Assembly: GCF_900636915.1 (NCBI RefSeq)
Contig: NZ_LR134327.1
Location: 1,922,001 to 1,986,000 of the forward strand
DNA from: Aggregatibacter aphrophilus ATCC 33389
GTDB taxonomy: Bacteria > Pseudomonadota > Gammaproteobacteria > Enterobacterales > Pasteurellaceae
Direction of reading: 5' to 3'
DNA: 64,000 nt
Every line of letters starts with the position of its first letter. The stretch's first letter is position 1. Made by a program: the position numbers and the translations under genes. The notes beneath the pieces are model-generated. The model saw only the letters and a list, made by a program, of their open reading frames with translations. It was not told the origin of the DNA and ran no database searches. Of the stretch, positions 27,244 to 35,333 are shown piece by piece.

Positions 27244-28443
27244 ATGCATTTTGATCCCCAAACATTTCGTCAATATTTTCCCTATTTCACTCACGCAGAT
27301 GCAGTGGTCTATCTTGATAACGCCGCGACAACCCTCAAGCCGCAGTGCTTAATCCAGGCAGCGGTGGATTTTTATCAATCAGCCGGCTCGGTGCATCGCA
27401 GTCAATATGACGAAAAACAGACCGCACTTTATGAACAGGCACGTAGCCGGGTTAAGCAGTTAATTCATGCCGAAAGCAAACAGGCAGTGATTTGGACATC
27501 AGGCACGACCCAAGCTATTAATACCGTAGCAAATGGTTTATTGCCGTATTTAAATGCCGGTGATGAAATCATTATCAGTGAAGCAGATCATCACGCTAAT
27601 TTCGTCACGTGGCACCAAGTGGCTAAAAAAACCGGCGCCATTATTCATGTGTTGCCGATATTGGATAATTGGCTGATTGACGCCGATGCGTTATTGAAAA
27701 AACTCACACCACGCACGAAATTGGTAGCGCTAAATTTTGCGTCTAATGTCACCGGCACACAGCAATCTGTCAAACAATTGATTGAGTTTATTCGTGCACA
27801 AAGTTCCTCTCTTGTTTTAGTGGATGCGGCACAAGCCATTAGCCACATCAAAATTAATTTAACAGAATTGGATGCCGATTTTATTGCCTTTTCCGCCCAT
27901 AAAATTTACGGTCCGACCGGGCTTGGCGTGTTAAGCGGAAAATTGGAAGCGTTAAATTTATTACAGCCCTTGCAGTACGGCGGCAAGATGATTAGCAAAG
28001 TCAGCAAACGACAAATCACCTTTGCCGAACTGCCTTATCGGTTGGAAGCCGGCACGCCGAATATTGCTGCCGTGATTGGCTTTAACGCCGTGCTAGAATG
28101 GTTAAGCCAATGGGATATTGGCGAAATGGAAGAAAACGCCGTACGCTTGGCAGAAATGACCCGTCAACGTTTATCCTCTTATCAACAATGCAAATTATTT
28201 AACTCACCACAACCAAGTTCGGTCGTCAGCTTTGTATTTGAGGATATTAACGCCTTCGATTTAGCCACGCTATTAGCCGAACAAAATATCGCTTTACGCG
28301 TTGGTGAACATTGTGCACAGCCTTATTTAGCAAGATTAGGACAGGCCGCTATCCTGCGCTTATCTTTTGCACCCTATAATATCGCCTCAGACGTTGAAGC
28401 ATTTTTTAATGCTTTAGATAAAAGCTTAGAATTATTAAGATGA
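27244..28443 (+). CDS. csdA: Cysteine desulfurase, SufS/CsdA type
   Basis: PLP enzyme that removes sulfur from cysteine for Fe-S cluster assembly, class V aminotransferase fold, 399 residues. The PLP lysine is in FSAHKIYGPTGLGVL (~residue 222), the cofactor His in EADHHANFVTWH and Asp in VLVDAAQAISHI. The active-site cysteine loop RVGEHCAQPYL lies near residue 357; the short type II loop fits SufS/CsdA rather than IscS. It starts three bases after the nuclease gene and overlaps csdE by four bases. Confidence 0.93.
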   Translation: MHFDPQTFRQYFPYFTHADAVVYLDNAATTLKPQCLIQAAVDFYQSAGSVHRSQYDEKQTALYEQARSRVKQLIHAESKQAVIWTSGTTQAINTVANGLLPYLNAGDEIIISEADHHANFVTWHQVAKKTGAIIHVLPILDNWLIDADALLKKLTPRTKLVALNFASNVTGTQQSVKQLIEFIRAQSSSLVLVDAAQAISHIKINLTELDADFIAFSAHKIYGPTGLGVLSGKLEALNLLQPLQYGGKMISKVSKRQITFAELPYRLEAGTPNIAAVIGFNAVLEWLSQWDIGEMEENAVRLAEMTRQRLSSYQQCKLFNSPQPSSVVSFVFEDINAFDLATLLAEQNIALRVGEHCAQPYLARLGQAAILRLSFAPYNIASDVEAFFNALDKSLELLR

Positions 28444-28820
28444 ATATTGAACAACAATTACTCAACGCCATAACATGGGAAGAACGCTACCATTTGATTA
28501 TTCAGGCAGGCAAGAATCTCCCCATACCAAATGAAAATGAATTAGCCCAGATGGAAATCATTCCGGGTTGCGAGGTGCAGGTATGGTTTAAATTCACCGA
28601 AAAAAACGACCGCACTTTTCACTTTCAGGCCTACAGTGAAGCGCGGATTATGAACGGTTTATTATGGATTTTGTTGCAACACATTGAAAACAAAAGTGCT
28701 AAACAATTACGCCATTTTGATCTAACTGCCTATTTCACCCAACTTGGCATTGCACAACGCTTAAGCACAACACGCCTGAACGGTTTAAAACATATTGAAC
28801 AGATTTTAAATAATTTATAA
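28440..28820 (+). CDS. csdE: SufE/CsdE family sulfur acceptor
   Basis: Small acceptor protein (126 residues) that takes the persulfide from its cognate desulfurase and stimulates it. The acceptor cysteine is in IPGCEVQVWF (residues ~40-49), the usual SufE/CsdE motif. The N-terminal WEERYHLIIQAGKNLP is also typical. ATG overlaps the csdA stop (ATGA), so the pair is coupled. An uptake signal is embedded near 28610. Confidence 0.93.
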   Translation: MNIEQQLLNAITWEERYHLIIQAGKNLPIPNENELAQMEIIPGCEVQVWFKFTEKNDRTFHFQAYSEARIMNGLLWILLQHIENKSAKQLRHFDLTAYFTQLGIAQRLSTTRLNGLKHIEQILNNL

Positions 28821-28827
28821 AAACAAA

Positions 28828-28857
28828 AAAGCGTGGAAATCTCACTTTCTACGCTTT
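28828..28857. terminator. Bidirectional terminator between csdE and hldE
   Basis: AAAGCGTGGAAA (28828-28839) pairs with TTTCTACGCTTT (28846-28857) with one G-T wobble and a 6-base loop, flanked by A and T runs on both sides. It serves both convergent transcripts. Confidence 0.85.
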
Positions 28858-28879
28858 CTTTTTACTTTCTATATGGTCA

Positions 28880-30310
28880 TTATTTTTCCAAGTGTTTAAT
28901 TTTCTTAATCACATTTGATGTAGAAAAACCGTTTTCAAAGTTAAGCACTTTCACATCGCCGCCATTTGCCCAAACTTCTTTACTACCGGCAATCTCTTCC
29001 GGTTTATAGTCGCCACCTTTCACCAACAAATCAGGCAATACTTCACCAATTAAGCGTTGCGGCGTGTCTTCATCAAACGCAACCAGCCAATCTACAGAAG
29101 AAAGCCCTGCAAGGACAGCCATTCTTGAGTTCAGATGATTAATTGGACGCTCTTCACCTTTTAAGCGTTTTACAGAATTGTCCGTATTCACTGCAACAAT
29201 TAAACGATCACCCAACTTGCGTGCATTTTCCAAGTAAGACACATGACCAGGATGCAAAATATCAAAGCACCCATTAGTCATCACGATTTTCTCTCCACGA
29301 TCTTTCGCTAATTTAACCGCGTCCTTAAGTTCACTTTCTGTCATTATGCCGAAACCGGTGGTGGTTCGCCCATGAATCGCATTTTCTAATTCGACGGTAG
29401 AAACCGTGGATGTACCCAATTTGCCCACCACAATGCCGGCAGCCACATTTGAGAGATAACAGGCTTCTTCAAAACTACGACCATCTGCCAAGGCGATCGC
29501 AAGCACGCTGATTACCGTGTCGCCTGCACCGGTCACATCAAACACTTCTTTCGCTTCTGTTGGTAAGTGATAAACCGGCTGATTCGGACGTAATAACGTC
29601 ATACCTTTTTCCGAACGAGTTACTAAAAGTGCGGTTAAATTTATCTCGGAAATTAATTTTAAACCTTTATCAATGACGTCTTGCTCAGAATGGCATTTAC
29701 CAACAACCGCTTCAAATTCAGACATATTCGGCGTTAATAATGTCGCGCCACGATAGCGCTCAAAATCCGTACCTTTCGGATCGATTAACACAGGAACATT
29801 GGCATTGCGGGCAATTTGAATCATTTTTTGCACTTCATTTAAAGTACCTTTGCCATAATCGGAAAGAATCAAAGCACCGTAATTTTTGACCGCACTTTCT
29901 AATTTTCCCAACAAGGATTCACTGATCACATTTTGGAAATCTTCTTCAAAATCAAGACGTAATAATTGTTGATGGCGAGACAAAATACGTAATTTCGTAA
30001 TAGTCGGATGAGTGGTTAATTGAACAAAATCACAATCGATTTTTTGTTTTTGTAACAAGGCCGTTAACGCCGCACCCGCTTCATCCTGACCGGTTAAGCC
30101 CAGTAATGTTACAGGCACATTTAAGGAAGCAATATTCATTGCCACGTTTGCCGCACCGCCTGCACGTTCTTCATGTTGTTGTACACGTACCACAGGCACC
30201 GGGGCTTCCGGCGAAATACGATTCGTCGCACCAAACCAATAGCGATCCAACATGACATCGCCAAGAACCAAAACTTTTGCATGATTAAATTGTGCAGAAT
30301 ATTGAGCCAT
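28880..30310 (-). CDS. hldE: Bifunctional heptose 7-phosphate kinase / heptose 1-phosphate adenylyltransferase
   Basis: Two-domain enzyme making ADP-heptose for the LPS inner core. Residues 1-~315 form the ribokinase-type HldE1 domain, with [32 protein letters not shown] and the anion-hole/catalytic [16 protein letters not shown]. Residues ~340-476 form the nucleotidyltransferase HldE2 domain with [19 protein letters not shown] and [12 protein letters not shown]. 476 residues is the normal length. It is divergent from lpxL/htrB, a neighbour pair also known in Haemophilus. Confidence 0.97.
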   Translation of the reverse strand: MAQYSAQFNHAKVLVLGDVMLDRYWFGATNRISPEAPVPVVRVQQHEERAGGAANVAMNIASLNVPVTLLGLTGQDEAGAALTALLQKQKIDCDFVQLTTHPTITKLRILSRHQQLLRLDFEEDFQNVISESLLGKLESAVKNYGALILSDYGKGTLNEVQKMIQIARNANVPVLIDPKGTDFERYRGATLLTPNMSEFEAVVGKCHSEQDVIDKGLKLISEINLTALLVTRSEKGMTLLRPNQPVYHLPTEAKEVFDVTGAGDTVISVLAIALADGRSFEEACYLSNVAAGIVVGKLGTSTVSTVELENAIHGRTTTGFGIMTESELKDAVKLAKDRGEKIVMTNGCFDILHPGHVSYLENARKLGDRLIVAVNTDNSVKRLKGEERPINHLNSRMAVLAGLSSVDWLVAFDEDTPQRLIGEVLPDLLVKGGDYKPEEIAGSKEVWANGGDVKVLNFENGFSTSNVIKKIKHLEK

Positions 30311-30438
30311 TTGATTTTTCTCTTAAATAAGGAACAAAAAATTTCGCTAATATTACCACAGGGGAAATGCTATTTCCTAAAAATTCCGTTAAACTAAACC
30401 TAATTGAAGTACCTACTAATGACTTATGTTAACGCCTT

Positions 30439-31374
30439 ATGTCAAAATCCGCTCTTCCTACTTTTAAAATTGAATTTCTCCACCCAAAACATTGGGGCTT
30501 TTGGTTTGCTCTTGGTATTTTTCGCTTAATTTTGCTCTTACCTTATTCCGTATTGCTCAAAATCGGCAATGGGTTGGGCTGGTTATTCGCGAAAACAGGT
30601 GTAGGCAAACGACGGGCAAAAATTGCCAGACGTAACTTAGCACTTTGCTTTCCCGATTACTCCTCGCAACAAATTGAAGCGATTTTACAGGCTAATTTAC
30701 GTTCCACCGGTATGGCGATCATTGAAACCGGTATGGCATGGTTTTGGTCGGATCAACGAATAAAGAAATGGTCAAAAATCGAAGGATTGGAATATTTAAA
30801 AGACAATCTGAAAGATGGCATTATTTTCGTTGGAGTGCACTTTTTAACCCTTGAATTAGGGGCTCGTATCGTCGGTATTCACCAGCCGGGTATTGGCGTT
30901 TACAGGCCAAACGACAACCCATTATTTGATTGGATTCAAACTCAAGGCAGATTGCGTTCCAACAAAGATATGCTAGATCGCAAAGATTTACGCGGCATGA
31001 TTAAAGCTATTCGTCATGGCGATATTATTTGGTACGCACCCGACCATGATTACGGCAGAAAAAACGCTGTATTCGTGCCGTTTTTTGCCGTGCCTTACGC
31101 TGCAACCACAACAGGAAGCTATTATTTATTAAAATCCTCACCAAACAGCAAAGTTATTCCCTTCTCGCCACTCAGAAATGCAGATAATTCAGGCTATACG
31201 GTTATCATCTCGCCACCGGTAGATTTTTCTGATTTGCACGATGAAACCGAGATTGCTACCCGAATGAATCAAGTAATTGAAACGGAAATTATGAAAGGGG
31301 TTGAACAATATATGTGGTTACATCGTCGTTTTAAAACACAGCCTGATGAAAAAACAGATCTGTACAACATATAG
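30439..31374 (+). CDS. lpxL: Lipid A lauroyl/myristoyl acyltransferase (HtrB/LpxL family)
   Basis: Inner-membrane late acyltransferase adding a secondary acyl chain to lipid A precursor. 311 residues with an N-terminal membrane anchor (HWGFWFALGIFRLILLLPY). The catalytic H-x4-E motif is VGVHFLTLELGAR (~residues 131-143). GVYRPNDNPLFDWIQ, MIKAIRHGDIIWYAPDHDYG and VFVPFFAVPYAATT are family stretches. It lies next to hldE as htrB does in Haemophilus influenzae. A terminator follows. Confidence 0.95.
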   Translation: MSKSALPTFKIEFLHPKHWGFWFALGIFRLILLLPYSVLLKIGNGLGWLFAKTGVGKRRAKIARRNLALCFPDYSSQQIEAILQANLRSTGMAIIETGMAWFWSDQRIKKWSKIEGLEYLKDNLKDGIIFVGVHFLTLELGARIVGIHQPGIGVYRPNDNPLFDWIQTQGRLRSNKDMLDRKDLRGMIKAIRHGDIIWYAPDHDYGRKNAVFVPFFAVPYAATTTGSYYLLKSSPNSKVIPFSPLRNADNSGYTVIISPPVDFSDLHDETEIATRMNQVIETEIMKGVEQYMWLHRRFKTQPDEKTDLYNI

Positions 31375-31383
31375 GAATAAAAT

Positions 31384-31413
31384 AAAAAAGGTGAGCTTAA
31401 AACTCACCTTTTA
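31384..31413. terminator. Terminator after lpxL
   Basis: AAAAAAGGTGAG, loop of about seven bases and CTCACCTTTT followed by T-rich sequence form a strong stem, shared with the convergent TorD-like gene that ends at 31422. Confidence 0.85.
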
Positions 31414-31421
31414 TTTTTAAC

Positions 31422-31994
31422 TCAATGTATTATACACTCTACAGCATCCAATTCATCAGCCATAGCAGATAAAATTTCTCGCGTAAGATAAGCCAAAGAG
31501 CGATAGAACGGTAATCCAGCTGACTGTTCCACTTTGTTTAAGAACTTCGCTGCGCAAGGCAATAAAAAGTGTTCAAACAGTTCCTGCTGTGCAGACAACG
31601 AATCGGCATTATCTTCCAACCATGATGCTGTTAAAAGCAACATGGCAAAATGATCAATGTTATCGCTTGGCGGTAAATTGCGGACTTGACGGAAATTATC
31701 AAAATTATCCACTGAAATATCGTAAGCAGAAATTTGAGTTGCTACTGTGCCTTTCTCACCAAATAACTTTTGATATTCTTGAGCCAATACTTCTAAATCA
31801 ATTGGCATTTGTAATGCTGCTAAGGCTTTGTTACTTTCTACATCTTCGCTTAATGGCCACACTTCAGACAATTGGCTTTGTTTTAACCAAGTCAATACAC
31901 CGGAAAGTAAGTTATCAGTAGGTTGTCGATAAAACAAATTACCAAACAATCGGCTAATTAAAGAAAAATGATTTAATTGGATTTTTTCTTGCAT
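31422..31994 (-). CDS. TorD/DmsD family molecular chaperone
   Basis: Cytoplasmic all-helical chaperone of 190 residues that assists maturation of molybdoenzymes or related exported proteins. RLFGNLFYRQPTDNLLSGV, LAQEYQKLFGEKG and DNIDHFAMLLLTASWL are the recognisable family parts; the second corresponds to the E-Y-x-x-L-F segment. It may be closer to YcdY than DmsD. Its ATG overlaps the upstream gene stop by one base (TAATG). No molybdoenzyme operon is adjacent; the only molybdoenzyme in the window is FdhF at 44-46 kb. Confidence 0.75.
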   Translation of the reverse strand: MQEKIQLNHFSLISRLFGNLFYRQPTDNLLSGVLTWLKQSQLSEVWPLSEDVESNKALAALQMPIDLEVLAQEYQKLFGEKGTVATQISAYDISVDNFDNFRQVRNLPPSDNIDHFAMLLLTASWLEDNADSLSAQQELFEHFLLPCAAKFLNKVEQSAGLPFYRSLAYLTREILSAMADELDAVECIIH

Positions 31995-32605
31995 TAATTT
32001 TCACTCTCAGAAGGCAAAAGTGCGGTCAGATTTTCCAATGTTTTTTCAAAGACGGAGGTTAAAACTGACTGATACCCCGCCTCATCTAATAAATGAATAT
32101 TTCCAAAAACCTCATGTTGGATGTCTGTTATTCCACAAAAATTAAACAACCCATCAACCAAACAGGATTGCAAGGCTTTATCAAAGCCAAGTTGTTGATA
32201 TTTTTCAATACCATTTCCCATGGTAATAAAATGTTGCATCTTTTTGTTTCCAAGCAAACCAACGGAAACACCATTTTCATTTTGGTAGGCAAAGCCGTAA
32301 CTTAAAACACGGTCTAAATAACCTTTTAATATTGCTGGAAATCCCATCCACCAAAGAGGATAAATGAACGTAATTAACTCTGCTTCCGCAATTAGTTTTT
32401 GTTCAAATTTAATCTCAGCAGGAACAATGCCTTCCATCGTGGCATTTAGCTCACTCCAAGACAACACCGGATTGAAATCTAAAGTATAAAGATCACGAAC
32501 AACCGTTTCCGCCCCCACTTGTCGAGTGGCTTTTATAACTTCCTCAACTAAAGCTCGGTTAAAACTCTGAGGATTCGGATGCGCAGAAATAATCAAATGT
32601 TTCAT
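31994..32605 (-). CDS. Flavodoxin-fold NAD(P)H:quinone oxidoreductase
   Basis: FMN- or FAD-dependent soluble reductase of the NQO1/MdaB/KefF-type flavodoxin-fold group, 203 residues. MKHLIISAHPNPQSFNRALVE is the flavin phosphate-binding start, and FIYPLWWMGFPAILKGYLDRV (residues ~86-106) is the flavin/quinone site typical of the group. ATG 32605 has AAGGA; the longer frame from 32629 would overlap the nfeD gene end and was not used. Physiological acceptor unknown. Confidence 0.88.
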   Translation of the reverse strand: MKHLIISAHPNPQSFNRALVEEVIKATRQVGAETVVRDLYTLDFNPVLSWSELNATMEGIVPAEIKFEQKLIAEAELITFIYPLWWMGFPAILKGYLDRVLSYGFAYQNENGVSVGLLGNKKMQHFITMGNGIEKYQQLGFDKALQSCLVDGLFNFCGITDIQHEVFGNIHLLDEAGYQSVLTSVFEKTLENLTALLPSESEN

Positions 32606-32606
32606 A

Positions 32607-33059
32607 CTATTCCTTAATTTTGATAACATTCAATGTAATACTGTTAACACCAGTCACTTCAATAAGGTCATTCACCGATAAGCCGTGCCCTTTAATACGC
32701 CAAGTAGTATCGCCAAAAGCACCACGACCAATGCCATTTTCGGCCATTTCTAACACCTTTCCTCGCGCACCAATCATCGCATGATCCCGTTGGTTTAATA
32801 CGCTTTGGGATTGGTCTGCTTGATCTTTACTATGCTGATAACGCCACCAAATTACGCTCAAAATGATGGCAATAATGGCGTAAATTACTACTAGAGCTGA
32901 AAGAGGTAAAGCTGGAAACAGTTTCATTATTCCCGCAACAACAATTGCCGCAAGTCCCCACCATAGCAAGAACACTCCCGGCATTGCAATTTCGGCAATG
33001 AGCAAAACAAACCCTAAAATAAGCCAGTGCCAAATGCCCCAATTAACAAACCATTCCAT
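32607..33059 (-). CDS. NfeD family membrane protein (YbbJ-like)
   Basis: Short NfeD of 150 residues: N-terminal membrane helices (WLILGFVLLIAEIAMPGVFLLWWGLAAIVVAG) and a C-terminal OB-fold domain from ~residue 90 with GARGKVLEMAENGIGRGAFG and DLIEVTGVNSITL. NfeD proteins pair with stomatin/SPFH proteins; here it follows the qmcA-like gene after 20 bases, the same pair as ybbJ/qmcA of E. coli. Proposed to act in membrane microdomain or protein quality control. Confidence 0.9.
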   Translation of the reverse strand: MEWFVNWGIWHWLILGFVLLIAEIAMPGVFLLWWGLAAIVVAGIMKLFPALPLSALVVIYAIIAIILSVIWWRYQHSKDQADQSQSVLNQRDHAMIGARGKVLEMAENGIGRGAFGDTTWRIKGHGLSVNDLIEVTGVNSITLNVIKIKE

Positions 33060-33079
33060 ATTTACCTCTGCATCTTCAA

Positions 33080-34006
33080 TTAATTAGTTTTTTTATCGCC
33101 TTTGAGTAGTTCTGCAATACCCGCAATAGATCCCATCAAATTACCTGCTTCTAACGGCATTAGAACCACTTTGCTGTTATCTGCACCACCAATTTCTTTT
33201 AGGGCTTCCGTGTATTTCTGTGCGATAAAATAATTAATGGCTTTCGTGTCACCATTGGCAATCGCATCAGATACCATTTGCGTTGCTTTCGCCTCAGCTT
33301 CAGCCGCACGCTCACGTGCTTCTGCTTGCAAAAAGGCTTCTTGTCGCTCACCTTCCGCTTTTAAGATACGGGATTGTTTCTCACCTTCCGCCCGCAAAAT
33401 TTCCGCCTGACGGACCCCTTCCGCTTCCAAAATATCGGCACGCTTATTACGTTCAGCTTTCATTTGCGCATTCATCGCAGCAATCAACTCATGCGGAGGA
33501 CGCACATCACGAATCTCAATACGGGTTACTTTAATTCCCCAAGGATTCGTCGCTTCATCCACAATAGATAACAAACGGCTATTGATAGAATCACGTTGTG
33601 ATAGCATCTCATCCAATTCCATTGAGCCTAAAACCGTACGTATATTGGTCATCGTTAAATTGATAATCGCTTGTTCTAAATGATTTACTTCATAAGCCGC
33701 ATTTCGTGCATCAATCACTTGTACGAAACACACGGCATCAATAGACACATTAGCATTGTCTTTTGAAATGACTTCTTGTGAAGGGATGTCAAGAACCTGT
33801 TCCATCATGTTAATTTTACGACCAACACGATCAACAAACGGAACCACAAAATTCAACCCGGGCATTAAGGTGCGGGTGTAGCGACCAAAACGCTCAATGG
33901 TCCAGTTATACCCTTGAGGCACAGTCTTTAATGTAGAATAAAGAACAACAACGGCTAAAACCACAAAGATAATAGCGGCAACAGGCAAGTCATCTAAAAA
34001 ATACAT
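33080..34006 (-). CDS. qmcA: SPFH/stomatin family protein QmcA
   Basis: Membrane-anchored stomatin-like protein of 308 residues. An N-terminal helix ([17 protein letters not shown]) leads to the SPFH core: [62 protein letters not shown] and [17 protein letters not shown] long charged coiled coil rich in Glu, Ala and Arg (residues ~190-245) follows. Forms oligomers with NfeD. An SD of AGGAG precedes the ATG. First gene of the qmcA-nfeD-reductase-chaperone run. Confidence 0.93.
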   Translation of the reverse strand: MYFLDDLPVAAIIFVVLAVVVLYSTLKTVPQGYNWTIERFGRYTRTLMPGLNFVVPFVDRVGRKINMMEQVLDIPSQEVISKDNANVSIDAVCFVQVIDARNAAYEVNHLEQAIINLTMTNIRTVLGSMELDEMLSQRDSINSRLLSIVDEATNPWGIKVTRIEIRDVRPPHELIAAMNAQMKAERNKRADILEAEGVRQAEILRAEGEKQSRILKAEGERQEAFLQAEARERAAEAEAKATQMVSDAIANGDTKAINYFIAQKYTEALKEIGGADNSKVVLMPLEAGNLMGSIAGIAELLKGDKKTN

Positions 34007-34297
34007 AATTTCTCCTTAGAATATAGGTAATTACTGCGTTAAGTCTAACAAGTAGAAAGAGGCTTGTATAGGGAAAAGATAAACCTTATTAACCAACTCC
34101 AATATTAACAATATATTTAATTATATAGTTTTTATTTGATTTACTGATAACATGTTATAATTTAAAGAATATACTATATAGATAAATTTATTTTAATAAT
34201 TTAATCTAGCTTTATTTATAAACTCAAAGCATAATCAGATTTCATATTAAATTATCGAGATAGCTTCATTACTAATGACCAAAAATTTTTTATCATA

Positions 34298-34321
34298 AAT
34301 AACTCTATATTTAGAGTTATT
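34298..34321. terminator. AT-rich hairpin upstream of qmcA
   Basis: AATAACTCTA (34298-34307), loop TATT, TAGAGTTATT (34312-34321): a perfect 10-bp stem in the 641-base gene-poor gap 34007-34647. It could be a weak terminator for the minus-strand transcript from the toxin-like locus, or a relic. Confidence 0.4.
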
Positions 34322-34354
34322 TAACACGATAACAAACTTATCTTTATATCAACG

Positions 34355-34525
34355 CCCTGCTTTATTCTGTTTGCACACCACTTCTGTTTCGATTTTAGAT
34401 TGTTCAATATTATATAAGTAAATACTTCAAAGTGTAAAAGTTTCTTAATGTTTCAACTGGTTAGTTATCTTCACCCATTAAGTCCTGTTCTTCACCCGTT
34501 TTAATCTCTATAGGTTTATTTAGAT
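34355..34525 (-). pseudogene. Decayed copy of an internal part of the lysozyme-like toxin gene
   Basis: About 170 bases align with 36740-36905 inside the neighbouring 775-codon gene. Shared stretches include AATACTTCAA, CGCCCATTAA-like CACCCATTAAG, and TTTAATCTCTAT, corresponding to the residues KAGEELGLMGEYN...LEVFTYDNIEQ. There are many substitutions and small gaps, and no open frame. It is a remnant of a duplicated or replaced toxin gene downstream of the current toxin/immunity pair. Confidence 0.7.
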
Positions 34526-34647
34526 AGATGCGTTTATGTTTAAAAGCATTTTCAGTTCATTAAACCAATAAAAAAGTACGATCTTTTTTCAATTTATTTT
34601 ATAAATACTGAAAAATCAACCGCACTTTTAAATGTAATCTAAAGAGA

Positions 34648-35325
34648 CTAATTCTTTGGTTTTTCACAATTCAATTTGGCAACCTTATCATCATGATTAA
34701 ATCGATACTTTTCTTCAAATTTTCCATTTTTATCAGATTGAGCTATCACAAATTGATCACCATCGTTATACCATATACTCTTAATATCTTTATAACCTGA
34801 CACAACCGCATCGCAAGATTTTCCTAGATAAATTATAGAACTCAAATTATAAACAACCACACCATTTGAATTCGCTTTACTGGATATTACCTCATAAATA
34901 TCAGGTGTATAAGAAAAGTCACTGCCAAAGTCATCAGAAAGTTTAGTCTTTATGACATAACATAGCTTACGCAGAGCAATATCTTTGTTTTTTTCCGACT
35001 TTACTAAATTATTTAACCAATCTTTAAAATCATTATTATAGGTTGAATAGTCAGCTACCGGAGTATGCGTTGCATTTTCATAGGCATAAATTTCTCCTAT
35101 TGATAATAAATGCATTTCATTTTTTAATTTATCATTAGAGCAAACTAAATTATTTAAACTAGAATTAACTTGACAGTCTGAAATATTTTTTACCCTTGAA
35201 TACGACTCATTCATTATTGATAAATATTCAGTTATTACCTCATTATATTTCTCACCTAAGCATGACTCTGAATATGCATAAGGGATATAAACAAAAACTG
35301 ACAATAAATAAATATAATTTTTCAT
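34648..35325 (-). CDS. Exported protein, probable immunity partner of the upstream lysozyme-like toxin
   Basis: A 225-residue protein with a Sec signal peptide (MKNYIYLLSVFVYIPYAYS) and six cysteines in the mature part, so probably periplasmic with disulfides. SDCQVNSSLNNLVCSNDKL followed by an Ala/Tyr-containing helix resembles the Cys-x7-10-Cys start of LprI-like lysozyme inhibitors (DUF1311); this is a weak match by eye. It starts eight bases after the 775-residue gene with an SD (AGGAGG) next to that stop, so the two are co-translated. Order and export fit an immunity protein against a peptidoglycan-cleaving effector. Not proven. Confidence 0.6.
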   Translation of the reverse strand: MKNYIYLLSVFVYIPYAYSESCLGEKYNEVITEYLSIMNESYSRVKNISDCQVNSSLNNLVCSNDKLKNEMHLLSIGEIYAYENATHTPVADYSTYNNDFKDWLNNLVKSEKNKDIALRKLCYVIKTKLSDDFGSDFSYTPDIYEVISSKANSNGVVVYNLSSIIYLGKSCDAVVSGYKDIKSIWYNDGDQFVIAQSDKNGKFEEKYRFNHDDKVAKLNCEKPKN

Positions 35326-35333
35326 ACTACCTC

